From Cardiocondyla obscurior (lineage: Eukaryota; Arthropoda; Insecta; Hymenoptera; Formicidae), in NCBI RefSeq assembly GCF_019399895.1, contig NC_091864.1, positions 13,494,001 through 13,558,000 on the forward strand: a stretch of 64,000 nt of DNA. The letters are read 5' to 3'. Of this stretch, positions 1 through 13,137 are shown one piece after another (the stretch's first letter is position 1; every line of letters begins with the position of its first letter). The notes beneath the pieces are model-generated. The model was given only the letters and a program-made list of their open reading frames with translations. It was not told the origin of the DNA and searched no databases. The translations under genes and the position numbers were made by a program.

Positions 1-1265
1 GCCGCGGGCTAGTTAAGCGAGCACCGATAAATCCCGGATCCGCTTTCTTTTCAGCGGGCATCGATCGCGGGGTTGTTTCTTCGCGTGCGGAACGATCGGC
101 AGTTCGGGAACCGCGACGGTGGCCGGATAAACTCAATTAAGTCGCGAGTTTCGTTAACAGCTAACAAACGCCGAGTGGCTCCCCGACTAACGCGGTTACG
201 TCCAATTTCGATTTGTCACCAAGAAGCCGCGACGAGAAGCGGTAACTTCCGTTCTTCCACGGAGAAGAATACGGAATCGAAGTCGCGAACGAGGGTGGCG
301 GACAAATGAACGGACCGGGGGGGAAAAAGCGAACTGGGTCACAACACCGGCCCGGACGGAGTCGCGAAGTTCCGAGTCTCGTAGGGTTGCCGCTGACCCA
401 CATAGCCATCGAATCCCCCCGTATTGTCGCCAAACTGAATGGCTGACAAATTCACACCGACGAGTTCTCGTGAGTTCACGCCGAATGAAACGCGCCCGCT
501 TCCCTACGCGTACATGCACATCTCTAGCATTTATTGCCTGTCTTCCGGTTGCACCGGGACTTCGGATTGTTCTCATTTACGACGTCGCTTTATTCTTGTC
601 GTTTAATAAATTTAGAAAAAAAAAAAAAGAAAAAAAAAACTGACTGACACTAAGAATTGTCTCTTTTCGCGATCATGCAGAGCAAAACTGTACAATACGC
701 AGGTTACTTTTAATACTGTACTCACGTTTTAGGAGAGTTCCGTAATATGACACTTGTTGTTTGTTACAAAAAGATCGAGATGAAAAGAGGAATGTTTTGA
801 AGGAAGTTTCCTTGTTTCCACCGAGATCAGAAATAACGCGATTTTATGATTATTTATAAGTGCCGAAGTGTCGGCGAATTCGCAACCGTACTTGATCTAC
901 CATCTAACGGCGCACTTTCCCAGGTTCGACTTAAAAATTAGACTGATGTACCGATAAAAACAGGCACTGCAAGACCGTCGTATCCACTATGATAGTAAAG
1001 CTGCTCTTGAAAATTCCGAGATATTTCTCTAGATGACAGTCGCGTCGAGCTTGCAGACGCGATCTACTTTCCGCGTACGGTCGCGTCGAGTCGAAGACCG
1101 TGGACGGAACAAAGATGAAGTATCGGGCGTCCGTTTGAGGTTAGACAAAGAGTGTCGCGTTCGCACTTTCGCGCTCGTGAGTTTTTTCGGCTGCGAGAAG
1201 GGACAAAAAAAAGGAGAGAAAGACCAAACAGCCGTGCATGCGACGGTAACCACCAACCCGCCATC
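1..1265. other. 5' flank of STUB1
   Basis: The first 600 bases are CpG-rich and the next 400 AT-rich, with an A-rich tract near 616-641. Short open frames exist on both strands but none shows a recognisable domain, conserved-looking exon or splice pattern, so I treat them as chance frames in GC-rich DNA. The GC content rises again from about 1020, directly before the STUB1 start codon, which is the likely promoter and 5' UTR. No TATA box was recognised near the start. Confidence 0.5.
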
Positions 1266-2748
1266 ATGAGTAAGATGTACTCGACGGCGAACCTGTCCGA
1301 CAAAGAGCTCAAGGAACAGGGGAACCGTCTCTTCGATCTGCACAAATACGAGGACGCGGCCAGTTGCTACACGAAAGCAATCGTGAGTGCAACGGCATCC
1401 CCCGGCGTGTCGCCCACGGGAATCGTAATTGTCGATGGCGCATCTCCCGTGCGCTCCCTCGCTCGCTCTCGGCCACATTTATCGTCAGTAAAATATTTTT
1501 TGTTTTGAATCGAGAATCGCGCAGTGTGATGATAATCGGATGGACCTCCTTGCGTCCGGCCCCCGAACTAGAATTCGGCGTGCGCGAGGGAAATTTAAAT
1601 CCGATCGCACGTAGAATCGAACGCGGAGATAGCCGAGCTGAGAGTTCAGGAGAGCGTCAGTTTTGCTTAGAATAACGATTCTTAATTATCTTGATAATGA
1701 AAGTATCGACGAAGAGTATTATTGAAAATTAAAATTGTTTTTGGTACGTTGATTTTTGTTTAAGATGAAGAATCCAGGACAGGCATTGTACTATACAAAT
1801 CGAGCGCTATGTCACTTGAAGCTGAAACGATGGGAGTCGGTGTGCAAGGATTGTAGATGGGCTTTGGATATAGATCCCTGTTTGATGAAAGGTCATTTCT
1901 TTCTAGGGCTAGCTTTACTGGAGCTAGAACTTTTTGACGAGGCTGTAAAGTATTTGCAAAGAGGTAAATATAACGAGACACACTTTCTCTCTTCTTTTTC
2001 AAGTGTAGAGCAAGTTTTTGATATATACTTATCTTTAAAAAAAAATACAGCTGTAGATTTGGCGAAAGAACAAAAGTTGAATTATGGTGACGACATCACT
2101 AGTGTATTGCGCCTAGCTAAGAAACGTCGATTTCAAATAAGAGAGGAACAAAGAATTACTCAGGATATAGAACTGCAAACTTATCTGAATCAGCTTATTG
2201 TAGACGATGCGAAGCGTAACTTAGCAGCTTTGCAAGAACAAGAGACTACAAAAGATTCCGACACTGAAACGAATTCGGCTGAATTTGCCAGAAGGAAAGA
2301 GGAGATTGAAGAGAAAAGAGATACTTGTATATCAAGACTTAATGATCTCTTTGCTAAGGTTGACGAGAGAAGACGGGTATGTTAGCGTTTTCAATTATTA
2401 TTTCTTTTCGAATAATCTTTTAATTTTATATACCATCATTTCGTTAACGCAATTTATGTACAATAACGTGAACTAATAACTATTGTTACAATATATTTCT
2501 CACAGAAAAGAGAGGTGCCTGATTACTTGTGCGGTAAAATTAGCTTTGAGATTTTGCAAGAGCCAGTAATAACGCCTAGTGGAATTACATACGAGCGGAA
2601 GGATATCGAAGAACATCTCCAACGAGTTGGCCACTTTGATCCGGTCACGCGTGTACGTTTAACGCAGGATCAGCTGATTCCAAATCTGGCGATGAAGGAA
2701 GTAGTCGATACTTTTCTGCAAGAAAATGAATGGGCCTTGCATTACTGA
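1266..2748 (+). CDS. STUB1: E3 ubiquitin ligase CHIP (STUB1)
   Basis: Co-chaperone ubiquitin ligase: the TPR domain docks on the C-terminal EEVD of Hsc70/Hsp90 and the U-box recruits an E2 to ubiquitinate misfolded clients in the cytosol. Exons 1266-1382, 1765-1963, 2051-2376 and 2506-2748 join in phase to 294 residues, close to the roughly 300 of animal CHIP. Exon 1 opens the first TPR (LKEQGNRLF), exon 2 holds the rest (ALYYTNRALCHLKL, HFFLGLALLELELFDEA), exon 3 the charged helical hairpin (LAKEQKLNYGDDI onward), and exon 4 the U-box (PDYLCGKISFEIL, ITPSGITYERKDIEEHLQRV, HFDPVTR). All introns are GT-AG. Intron 2 (87 nt) is divisible by three and has no stop in the reading frame, so its retention would add 29 residues. 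Family assignment is very secure; exact splice sites are inferred. Confidence 0.96.
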
Positions 2749-3241
2749 TGCCGATGTGTAGCTTACTGCCATAGGTTTAAGTTAAGGTGGTGGCGATTTT
2801 CATCAATGGAAAAAGATGTGAGCTTTTGATAAAGTGATGTAGAAAAAAAAACATCTAAAAAAGAAATTTCGAAAGAGTGTAAAATAGTAGATTGTACATG
2901 TGAAGGACTAAGTATCTTGTTACCGTAAAATATTTTTACACGCCATATGAGACGTGGAAGCTATTGTTATCGGGCGTAAATATATACTAGTAAATAGTTA
3001 ATACTCATAAGAATTGTTTAAACACAGGTTATAGATATATATGTTACAATCAAAATCCGAAATACAGTCAAAATCTTTTTTACTAGACAAAACTAGATTA
3101 TTGCATCGTGTTTCATAGATTTTAACTTTCCTTCTACTTTTAAGTCGAAACAAAGTGTTTTTATATGATATTACATAGATTTTTTAATTTTTTACGCGAA
3201 GTAAGGTCCTACATTTTCCTTCATCTCTTTTCTACTTTCAG

Positions 3242-3247
3242 AATAAA
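3242..3247 (+). terminator. Candidate poly(A) signal for STUB1
   Basis: AATAAA about 500 bases after the STUB1 stop; another copy lies near 3491. Either could end the transcript in this AT-rich stretch. Confidence 0.4.
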
Positions 3248-4960
3248 CTTGAATCTATTATTGTTATTGTTATACATATATAAATCTAATACGATTATTA
3301 AATTTTTGTCTAATAGAAACGATTTTTAATGGATTTGGAGTTTCGACTGTAATATATATATATATGTATATGTATAATTCCATAAGTGCTACATATATAC
3401 AATTATTAATTATATATAGAACTTGTTAATTTACCTGTTTATCAATAATCTCTGATTTGTAAATATTAAATTTTCACAGTAGTTGCATTCAATAAAAATT
3501 TAAAGTCGAAATTATCAAGGGTTAAACGAAAGCTCAAGAGTTGACTGAAAGTTCCAACACATACAGTGGCTCAAACGAAAACATAGGATAATAAGCGCTA
3601 CGTAGCATCTGTAAAAAAAAGTTCTTGTTTTACCATAAATAATAAAATTATTTATTTTATCACCAAAATCTTACGCTTTCAACTGTAATAGTGCATGTTA
3701 GAAGAAAATTTCGATTTCTTAAGTATCACTAATGAAGAAAGATCTGAATCCACTCAAGGTATTTATTTTTAACATTCAACTGACAACAATATATTCATGT
3801 ATGTATATATATATATATATGTACAGTTTTACGTATACGCAATATTGTATATATGTATCGCAATCGTCGCAATTATATGTAATAATTACTACCGTCCGCC
3901 GTCGGTATATTGTTCTGAATTATTGCGTAAGCTACATCGACAATATATGATTAACAAAAGTACGATAGGATAGATCACTCTTTTTATAGCTCCAACATTA
4001 ATTATAACAGTCATCGCGATAATGAACTGCTGCAACATTTTCCTTCCGTTTCAAGTACATTTTCTAGACTTACCCTTTTAACAAAAATAAATTCGAGAGA
4101 TTGTCGATTGTGTTTTAAAATATTAAAACGTAAAGAGGTTTAATGGAAGATAATCAATTTCAGTCGAGAAATACGTAGCGTTCACTAAAGAACAAAGAAA
4201 AATAATATCTAATTCATATAAATAATATCAAAATTTTTAAGAATACGTTATAAAATGCATCTGATCTCTAAAACATTTTCCCCCCTTTTTTTTTCTTTTT
4301 TTTTTTTCTTTTTCAGGAAGATCGAGCGACTATAAGATAAAAAACTAGTATGTGCATTGTAACAAATGATATGATATCAAGATATGATTTATCGTTCGTC
4401 ATTAATTAACCGATGACGATTTCGCCATTGGTTAATTGAAGACTCCTATTGTTTATTATTTACGTCGCTTAACGATTGCTAATGCAATTATTTTTCTGCT
4501 TACTTTTGCTAATAGATAACTCGAAGAAACGAAATTCTACTTATTGTCCGTGTTAACATTTGTACGTTTTAGGCGAATACTCCACAACCGAGTAATCAAT
4601 TCATTAACTCTTTGCACTAGAATATCTTGTTTCAACAAGTGTCTATAAATATTTGTTAGTCTTATCTGTGCATTCTACCCCATAAGGAACTCATTTCTCT
4701 ATTCCTATTCTTATGCCTACATTATTACAGAAAAATTCAGTTTGTATAATTACATAACAAAACTTATATATAACTGGATGTATAATAAATTTTTTCTTTC
4801 TAAAATAATATAATAACTATCCTTTCAACGTGATTAACAGAAAGATGTTCAAAGTGCAAAGAGTTAAATTTAAAATATCACTGGAAGATATATCAGGCCA
4901 TTTGAATATTGTCGCAAATGCGAGCAGGAAGATTCCGTGGAATATTCGGAAACACCTTTA

Positions 4961-5078
4961 ATGTTCAACTTCGACCTAGACTTTAACTTTTTCCTTTAAT
5001 TAAATATAATGTTGCGCTCATTTTATGTATACATATCTTTTTTTTTAATATATTTTATATTAGGTCGAACTTGAACAT
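4961..5078. repeat. Small inverted repeat, possible MITE relic
   Basis: Arms of about 18 bases (4961-4979 and 5060-5078; core TTCAACTTCGACCTA against TAGGTCGAACTTGAA) differ at one position and enclose about 80 bases of AT-rich DNA. The form fits a small non-autonomous element, but no clear target duplication is visible. Confidence 0.35.
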
Positions 5079-6111
5079 GCGCAATAAGATGAAAATCAGA
5101 ATAATAATTGACCTACGTGAAACTAATTAATTGATTAATTATAGCCGAGATGATAGTGCTTCTTAGTCCGAAAAACTAATTCTATCGGTCGAATTAACTG
5201 TCTTTCGGCTTTCCAGGCATCCTCAAGTGCGCATCGTATATTGCACACTTAACATTATTGTCGAGCATTAATTTAATCCAATTATTATTGTCATCAATTT
5301 TATCTTTTTTATTGTCACATTATCAATCCACGTAATCAATCGTGGATTCTTGGATCCTTAGATCTTTGGTAGGATGTTACGTTCTCTCGGACATTTATGT
5401 CTCAGTATACTTGCATTCTTAGGTTTTAACAGATTCGTCCTTGTCCTATACTTTTAAATTATATACCTGAAATATCTCCACCTTATATATTTACTTAATT
5501 TTCATTCTTATGTTCTTAAGTACTTATGGAATTAAGTCTTTAGATCCATTGATGTTCAAAATCTCGAATTTTCAAATATCCATAAATCTGAGGATCCATG
5601 TGTTCTCTGATCCAAAGCTATCTATCTAAAACAATTTCGGGTATACCCACCCAAGTCCACTGGACGGCTCCTACCACTAATCTTATTAAATCTGACGTTA
5701 ATCGCAATCGCTAAAGAGTAAATGTTTCATCGTTAACTTGTATAATAGGCAATTTTCTTCGCGAAAGATTACCTTTTATTTTCGTTCACGCGACGCGCGA
5801 TTATGTTGTTTGCTCGAAAACTGTGCATGTAGATGGTTATCTAGTATTCTTTATCCGCGAAGCTTCAAAAGCTATTTTATATAATTATTACTTAAAAAAC
5901 CCAATATAGGAAAAAAGTTATATACTCGTAAATGGAGATACATTCAAGTGTTTTTCAAATAAATCTTTTATATTTTTTATGAAAAATGCTTTATGGGTAT
6001 AAGATACTTAAATTCAAGATGCTATTTTTAAATCAAAGTTTTTTTTTAAGTATCATTGAAGAAAAATGTAAAATTAACTGTTGATTGAAAAAAAGAAAAA
6101 TATAATTAATT

Positions 6112-6117
6112 TTTATT
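6112..6117 (-). terminator. Candidate poly(A) signal for the SLC6 gene
   Basis: AATAAA on the minus strand, about 250 bases past the transporter stop codon. Confidence 0.4.
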
Positions 6118-6364
6118 ACGAATATATCTCCATCTTTATATTATGAAGAAACGACTCCTATCGCCGAAGCTTATGTTAATTGACACAATAGATAACATCC
6201 TACCGCGCGGATGCGCTGACTACAAATCGACCAGATTCACCAAAATGGATTGTAGATATTTTCGACCAAATAACAGCAGTCGAAAATGATCGTCACAGGA
6301 TGAAATAAAGCGTTTCTCGAAACAAAATCTTCCACAGAAACGCGCGTCGCGATCAAGATTGTTC

Positions 6365-9106
6365 CTAGGTGAGGTCCTCATCCTCGTCATCACTGGGACC
6401 TCCTGTAGGACAGCATAATCCTTCGGAACCATCACTTCTGATGCAAAACAGCAGTGTCTCAGCTACTGTCACTTCATGCGGCACTATTCCATGAAATTCT
6501 TTCAAATCCGCCGCGGGGAACCAAGCCTTTTCGTTGTCGTCAATGATAAGAATTCCAAAGTATCTAGAAAAGATAAATGAGAATCGATATAAAATACACA
6601 AAGTAAGATAAGGTATTAACTAATATTATTATTAATACGGTGAATATTAGTATTAAATATAATTATTAACGTTATTAAATATCGAGTATTAGTTACATTA
6701 TTATATGTATATTGTTAAGTGAAAAATAACTGATACTTAGATGTTTGCTGAATAAAAGGCCAACCTGCAAATAGCGACTGCGGGTATCCATAGAACGGAA
6801 GTAAGAATGAGAATAGCGATGAGAACTAAAGCCCAAACGGGCCATTCGTGTCTCTCCGTAATGCCTTTACTTGCCACCCAGGCCGGATAACCGCTTCCTT
6901 CGAAAAATATTTCGACAAAAGACGCGATTAAAATACTTAACATCGCCAATGGACTGAGGTACTTCCAACATATCAGCCAGTATAGGCCAGGCCGGTTGCC
7001 AGTCATCAATTCGATATCATCAGCAAATCTGAAATTGTTCGATGTTGATACGTGTGATCTGATTCCTGAAATTCCCGTTTTTTTTTTTTTTTTACCTTTT
7101 TAAACCGTAGACATAAGAGACTCCTATACATTCGAAGAACGCGATTATGAGCAATGGGAAGTTTCCGCTGAAGTTATCGAACAATACGAAAACATAACTG
7201 CCAGCTCCATGAGCGAAGGCCATAGAGATAATGCAACACACCAAGCAAATCACACCTATGCACAAAATTAAAATTATTCACACTATCTGCCATCGTTCTT
7301 TTCATTATTGTAACCATTACCTGTTAAAATTTCCTTTCTTAAATTTGGAAAGAGTTTCATATCAACGATGCTAGTGACGACACCTTCCAAAGTACCAAAT
7401 TGAGAATCGATTCCTAATGTGAATAGCATTAAGAAAAACAATATTGACCAGAATTGAGCACCAGGAAACTGATTAATTGCCTCGGTAAAAATGATGAACG
7501 CTAAGCCTGTACCCGATGCTGACTGCAATCATTGTTAGTTGTTATTAGAATTTACGCAAGCTTAACATCTATTCATACTTACATTATCTAATTCTTTTTC
7601 CAAATCGCATTCGGGCAGTTTTGGCATTATCAAACTGTCCAACGATCCGTTACTATTCGTAATATTCAGTAATGTGCCGGCAGCTGGAAGATTTTCAGGT
7701 ATTTTGTCGGCTTGACCGTATATACTCATCAACGTGTTATTCTTTTCTGATAAGCATTGTTCGTAAACCATGGTAGCTTTAAATCCTATTGAAACAAAAT
7801 TAGAAGCGTAAAAGATTCCGAACAAAGAAATATCTAAAGAAAAAAATCGCACATACCTATAATTGAAAAGACGACGATTCCTGCGAACATGGACGTGAAG
7901 CAATTTGTCAGGCTGACCATGATAGCGTCACGATAACAGTTATTATTCACTGGATTATACGAAGAGAACGCTATCAGACCCCCAAAAGCTAGCCCTAAAG
8001 AGAAAAATATTTGCGTTCCAGCTTCCAGCCAAACCACAGGATCGGTCAACGTCCACCACTAAAAAAAAAATTAAAAAAAAAATTTAAAAAAAAACAATTA
8101 TTTCAAACTTTTTAAAGTTTTATTTATAATAATAATGTAGAAAATTGTAAGAACGTACTTTTGGCGTAAAGAGATGCCGCAGACCATCCGACATACCCGT
8201 CAATGTCACACCTCGGAAGAAGAAAATAATCAGTACGATATACGGAAACGTGGCAGTCACGTATACGACCTAAACAAGTTCGAATAATCGTCAGTCGTTT
8301 GAAGGATTAAAAATTAATAACTGACTATAAAAATACTCATACCTTGCCCGAGGATGCGATACCTTTAATCATGCACATATAAACAAGAATCCATGCGATA
8401 ATTAGTGCCAGAGCAATTTTCCAATTAAATACTTCCGGTGTATTGATATCTTTAGATATCATCAAGGTGGTTCGATACCAGAAATATTGTGTAGGACTGC
8501 TGACCTGTCGATCAAATCTCGCATTAGAAATAAAAGGAAAACTTAATGCGAACACATACACACGATGGAATAATTTATTTTATATTGTAATTAAATTTTA
8601 ACATTACCAAACACTCGGGTTCGGGCGCGTAAGATCCATTTTGGAAATATCTATTGGGACACTCCGCCCAAGGTAACTGTGATTGGAAACTCTGCGAACA
8701 AATTTAGATTTTCGTCAGCGACTCGCAATATCATATGAATAAACAAAATTAAAGTAAATCCTGTTTACCTGAACAAAATAAAATAGGCACCAGGCGATAA
8801 TTGTATTATAGTAAAGAGCCACATTGAAAGAAACTACGGCGCTGCTGACTCCGATACCACCCATGTATGGAGATACCTTTCAAAGAAGAAAGATACCATA
8901 TATAGAAATACAATTTCAAATACTCGTTTAAATTTATTCATAAGCAAGTAATGGATTCTGTATTCGTATATTCACCTGATTCCACACTCCGATGGCGCCC
9001 TTTCTCAGTCTCTGGCCGATTGCCAATTCCAGATAAAATATAGGAATACCCTCGATGGCCAGCATCACAAAATAAGGGATTAGAAAAGCGCCTGCAAATG
9101 TTAGAC

Positions 9107-9150
<44 letters not shown>

Positions 9151-9619
9151 TTCTATAAAATCTAAATAAAGTAAACGCACCTCCCCCGTTCTTCTGAGCC
9201 AGATAGGGGAACCGCCATACGTTTCCAAGGCCTACTGCGTATCCTACGGTCGCCAGGAGAAATGTGAGTTTGCTATCCCAATTTTCACGTTCATCTTCGC
9301 CCGCCTCCGGTTTAAAAATCGCCTTGCCATCATTGTTGCCGGGGCCGTTTCCTATTTTGCCCTAAAAATTTGCGAATTTTTTATTGAAATCGGTGTTCAA
9401 TGGACCTTGCACAAGTAAAAATAAACAGACGTATACCTTGCTAGGACTAGTGTCTTCAAAGGCCGCATTAGTGGCCCCGTAATTGGCAGTGGCGATGTTC
9501 TTTCGATTATCCACCACTAATCTACCACGCATCTCTTTCATCTCAAGCTTATCGATGCTTTTCTGGGGCTTTAAATCGCGGGAGCTCTGCCGGCGAACGA
9601 GATGAGCCGTGTTCGCCAT
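6365..9619 (-). CDS. SLC6 neutral amino acid transporter (SLC6A15-like)
   Basis: Sodium-coupled plasma-membrane transporter of the neurotransmitter/amino-acid symporter family. Thirteen exons, given in coding order: 9437-9619, 9181-9361, 8976-9091, 8769-8876, 8608-8691, 8504-8343, 8269-8159, 8058-7857, 7785-7583, 7522-7321, 7255-7096, 7028-6765, 6563-6365. All phases match and the product is 724 residues, typical for the SLC6A15/17/18/20 branch. TM1 carries VGYAVGLGNVWRFPYL with NGGGAF after it; TM6 carries FFSLGLAFGGLIAFSSYN; LPWAECP and a Cys pair mark the second extracellular loop; a large glycosylatable loop (NNTL, NITN) follows TM7, as in SLC6A15. The N-terminus is a polar 100-residue cytosolic tail and the C-terminus ends in an acidic DDEDEDL stretch. 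Residue matches are closest to vertebrate SLC6A15 (B0AT2), so branched-chain and other neutral amino acids are likely substrates; this is inferred. Confidence 0.94.
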
Positions 9620-11642
9620 ATCTTCTCTTTTTTCGTCTTAGTCTTTTTTTAAGTTCAATTTTTATTAAACAAAAAGGTCTAAGCGCTTCATCCTATTAAG
9701 ACAGAAATTAAATTCATTATTTAAAAAGATTGGAAGAAGACGTTGAACAAAATAATTAATAAAAATCGTTTATGAAAGAAGTAATATTTTTTTTAATGTA
9801 ATAAATGATAATTGAGATAATTTAAATTATCATAAAATTAATTGCAATATAAAACAGCGTTTTAATATACGTTAAAAGGCTGCGAAAAGATAACTTTATA
9901 TGAAATAAAAAATATTCTAATGCGTTAATAATATAATATATTTATGTTAAGTCATTATCACATATTTTCACACGAATTTAATTCGCTGTTTAATTAATTT
10001 TCAATTTTAATTCTCATATAAAAATTATTTACGTGTGCAACATTCTCACAAGTTTAATTTATATTGATGTACGTACGTGTATATGTGTGTGTGAGTGTGT
10101 ATTTTCTCATACGAGTGTCAATTACAAGCGCACATATTAGCAATTTCCTCTCAATTACACACACATGTCCTTTTTACATCAAACTTGTGTACGTATTTGT
10201 TACACTAAAAAAAAAATTGATTAAAAACTACTAGAAATTGATTTTTCCTTTGACGTAAGTGCACGTTATAGCGCGCGTGTACAGACGCGAGTTTTATTAA
10301 AATTTCTACACACATCCGCGAGAGTAAAAAAAAAAAGAAAGAAAAAGAGAGAGAAAAAGGAAATAATTTTCAATTTCAATAAAAGAAATAAATATACATG
10401 TGTGTAGCTTTATACGATACATATGTAAAAACATCGTCTTCGTACAAGTCTTCCATTTCACCCTGTGTATTAACGATTGACACAGAAAGAAAACCTGGAC
10501 TCCTTCCCTCGCTTAAGGATCCAGGCAGCTTTATTCGGGTGATGCACGTACACGTCGTAGCGCGGGATAGGGATATCCGTGGAGTTGGTTTGCGATCGTT
10601 CGCGTACTCCACGGCGAGCGTAAACGTCAAGGAAAGCGGAATTACCCACCTGCCGGGGACCAAAGGGGGAAACGCGCGAGGACCTTGTCCGTGGTCGAAG
10701 AGCGGTTCGCCACTGGTGACACCCCCGTGTGCGCTGGTGATAGTAACTTTTGAAACCACGGATACATCTAAAGGAATCAATAGCTGGCGCCGGCGCTTCA
10801 ACGCATCTCTCTCTCTCTCGTCCGCTACTCTCTTCCACAGAACATGAAACCGCATGCGAACCCTTTTCTGAGAGGAAGACACACCGAGAGTAGGGAGAAA
10901 GCAAAAGACAGGTCGTGATTTATCGCCACCCTAGAACTTAACGCATAAATCGCAACATTATACGTGTGAAGTATATAAAACTAAAAAAAATTTTTTTAAC
11001 AGCGAGATTAAGATAGCAGTTATTGATTAATGTTAAAAGTCGCAATTTAATACGAGACGTTAAAGTACGTGAGAATTTATTTACCTTATCTTATCCCAGT
11101 ATTTAATTATACCATTCTTCGTGTATAATAGAAAAAAGTTTATTAAAAGTAGATCTCGAATAAAGAAAGAAGTTATAATTTATCGGTATGTATAAAATAT
11201 CCGCGTGTTCGTATATTTTTTTATCTTATTTAAACTCTCTTGTTGCCACCAGATCCATTTTCGTCTCACTAATGCAAAGTTTCCTTAGCTAGAAATTGCG
11301 TAAAAGCGAGGATCCCTGAAACATGAAATTTTTATTAAGATCTTTTTGTTAAATCTTTTACAATAATAATTGAATAATTGGGCAAATATGTGTAAACGAG
11401 TGAAACGGCAATGCCGTGCCGCTCGAAGCGGCTGCACCAACAATTTCGATGCACTTCACTTTGAAACAGCGATCGAAGGCGCAATTTTAATCACTATCGT
11501 GTACGTGCGTGTAACGATAATAACGGTAGACGTAAAAATCGAAGTGGCAAGTGATAGAAATGTACCGAGAGAGCGTGCTATTGCATACGAGGAGCAGCGT
11601 TTCTATATCTTGAATATATCGATTATAATATATTGACTATAA
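9620..11642. other. Upstream region of the SLC6 gene
   Basis: AT-rich with one GC-rich island at about 10440-10920 that is open in several frames on both strands. None of these frames looks like a known protein. The island lies 0.8-1.3 kb upstream of the transporter start on its coding strand, so it may be the promoter or a non-coding first exon. A GT/CA-rich stretch is at 10070-10200. The 3' UTR of the next gene covers the right part; a minus-strand AATAAA is present near 11329. Confidence 0.45.
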
Positions 11643-12966
11643 TCATACGTGTTGAATATATGTATATGTATATTTCTTTAAAAACCGATTACGATACGAA
11701 CAGAATAAAGACGGTCGATGCTTACGGTTTATATTTTTCCTGCCGCGCTTTTCTTCTGTGAAAGACGAAACCAGATTATCAATGGTCTCCTCTACTTTGT
11801 AGTCAATTGACTTCATGCAATCGCTGATACGGAGATACCTAAAGTGCATAAATAATATAGTAAATTATTTTAAAACAATCACGCTGTTTTAGAAGAAACG
11901 TGTGTATAAATACATATTATGGTAAAATTGAAAGCCCTCAACGGCCCACTGCAGAAGTAACTCGAGTTTTGGTCGGTAAGGCGTTTCTCTGAATAATTCC
12001 AGTATTGTTTCGTCATTCAAAGATACTTTGCTCCTGGCGTTTTCCAAGTTAACTAAGTGGTTCTTCAAATCCTGAAAATACAGATTTAAATGACGGAACT
12101 CTCAGGCTTTCTATATTCGCTCATGGAAGGAAAGTAATACCTGATTGGCGTCATTAAATTGCGTCAAAATGTCCCGAAGGAGCACAACTTCTTCTTCGAG
12201 TCCCATGAGGATTTTAAATATCAATCTCCCCCGCGTTTCTCGATCCACACTGTCCTCCGCCTCGTCTGTTTCTTCACTGTGGAAATATAAGAAAATCCAC
12301 CGATTAATCAACGCTTAAAAGTAATTATTTAAATATTAACGAAAACTTAAAACATATGAAAAAGAAAATCGTTTCTCAATTCTTAAAATCAAAAGAAATT
12401 AATTTTTACCCTTTTTTTTAAATACATATTTCTTTAAAAGAATTTCCTTTTTAATCCATTTGAAACAAGCTACATCGATAATACATACAGAATTTAAGTA
12501 ATTACTTCTCCGCAAACACACCATCCGAACGTTAATTAATATTCTTTCAAAACTGCTCCTCCATTACGTCGGCGGCGGTCGCGCTATCTAACCTACCTTT
12601 GTCGAAACTACACGCAGTGATTCTCTGATATTTTCGGGCAATCAAAAATCGTCACTCGACGTCCACTTACTTCATGACATGGCGCAACTGCTCCGTTCGA
12701 TTAGCCAGAACTTGAAGCGGTCTCTCTGCCCTTTTCGACAGGTCTTTCCATTTCTCGTCCAGTCTGTCAAGGCGCGCGAAGTAGCGGATAAGGCACGCGT
12801 GCAGCTCCCGTGACATTCTCGGCAAGGATTCGCGAGAATCGAAAGATGGCAAGATCTCGTGTTGCGAACTGAAGACGTTGGGAATTTTTCGGCCGCCCGG
12901 AGAAAAGTCGTCACCTCTCCTGACTCCACATCTCCCTAGGAAGTCGCCGCTGACAGTTGGCGGCAT
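11643..12966 (-). CDS. Small helical protein resembling AIRIM (C1orf109)
   Basis: Four exons in coding order: 12966-12671, 12276-12141, 12071-11914, 11838-11643; phases match and give 261 residues from the first ATG. A second in-frame ATG at 12816 would give 211 residues and lines up better with the start of the human protein (about 200 residues), so it may be the true start. The product is nearly all helix: ELHACLIRYFARLDRLDEKW and LQVLANRTEQLRHVM, then a long coiled-coil-like helix (ILMGLEEEVVLLRDILTQF), then LELLLQWAVEGFQFYHNMYL. The last part recalls the human DMLEWLQDIERHYRKSYL. AIRIM works with the AFG2 AAA ATPases in late cytosolic 60S maturation. The match is weak and from memory, so the family name is tentative; the gene itself is well supported by its splice structure. 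The basic C-terminal tail may instead be lost to a further intron. Confidence 0.6.
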
Positions 12967-13137
12967 CGTTCACCGACGGTGGTAGTGTCAGGTATATCAG
13001 TGAACGCATTGAACATAGGCTTTGTAGCGCACATGCTTGTCGTGACGACGTGTCTTTTAAAATTTGTATTCGTAACAGCGAGGTGAGGTTAAGTTCCTAT
13101 AAGTTTGTGAAAAATCAAGCGACCCAACAGGATTGCC
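12967..13137. promoter_or_regulatory. Bidirectional promoter between AIRIM-like gene and WDR12
   Basis: Only 171 bases separate the two outward-facing first ATGs (321 if the inner ATG of the minus gene is used). Both transcription starts must lie here or inside the 5' end of the minus gene. No TATA box was recognised; the sequence is moderately CpG-containing, as expected of a housekeeping promoter. WDR12 starts in a good context (TTGCCATGG). Confidence 0.65.

Larger units (their letters stand above)
2749..6364. other. AT-rich intergenic gap between convergent genes
   Basis: STUB1 (+) and the SLC6 gene (-) converge here, so both 3' UTRs lie in this stretch. The rest is AT-rich with TA microsatellite (3353-3366, 3808-3820) and one small inverted repeat (4961-5078, listed separately). 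Only a 72-codon low-complexity frame is present, which I do not regard as a gene. Confidence 0.6.
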
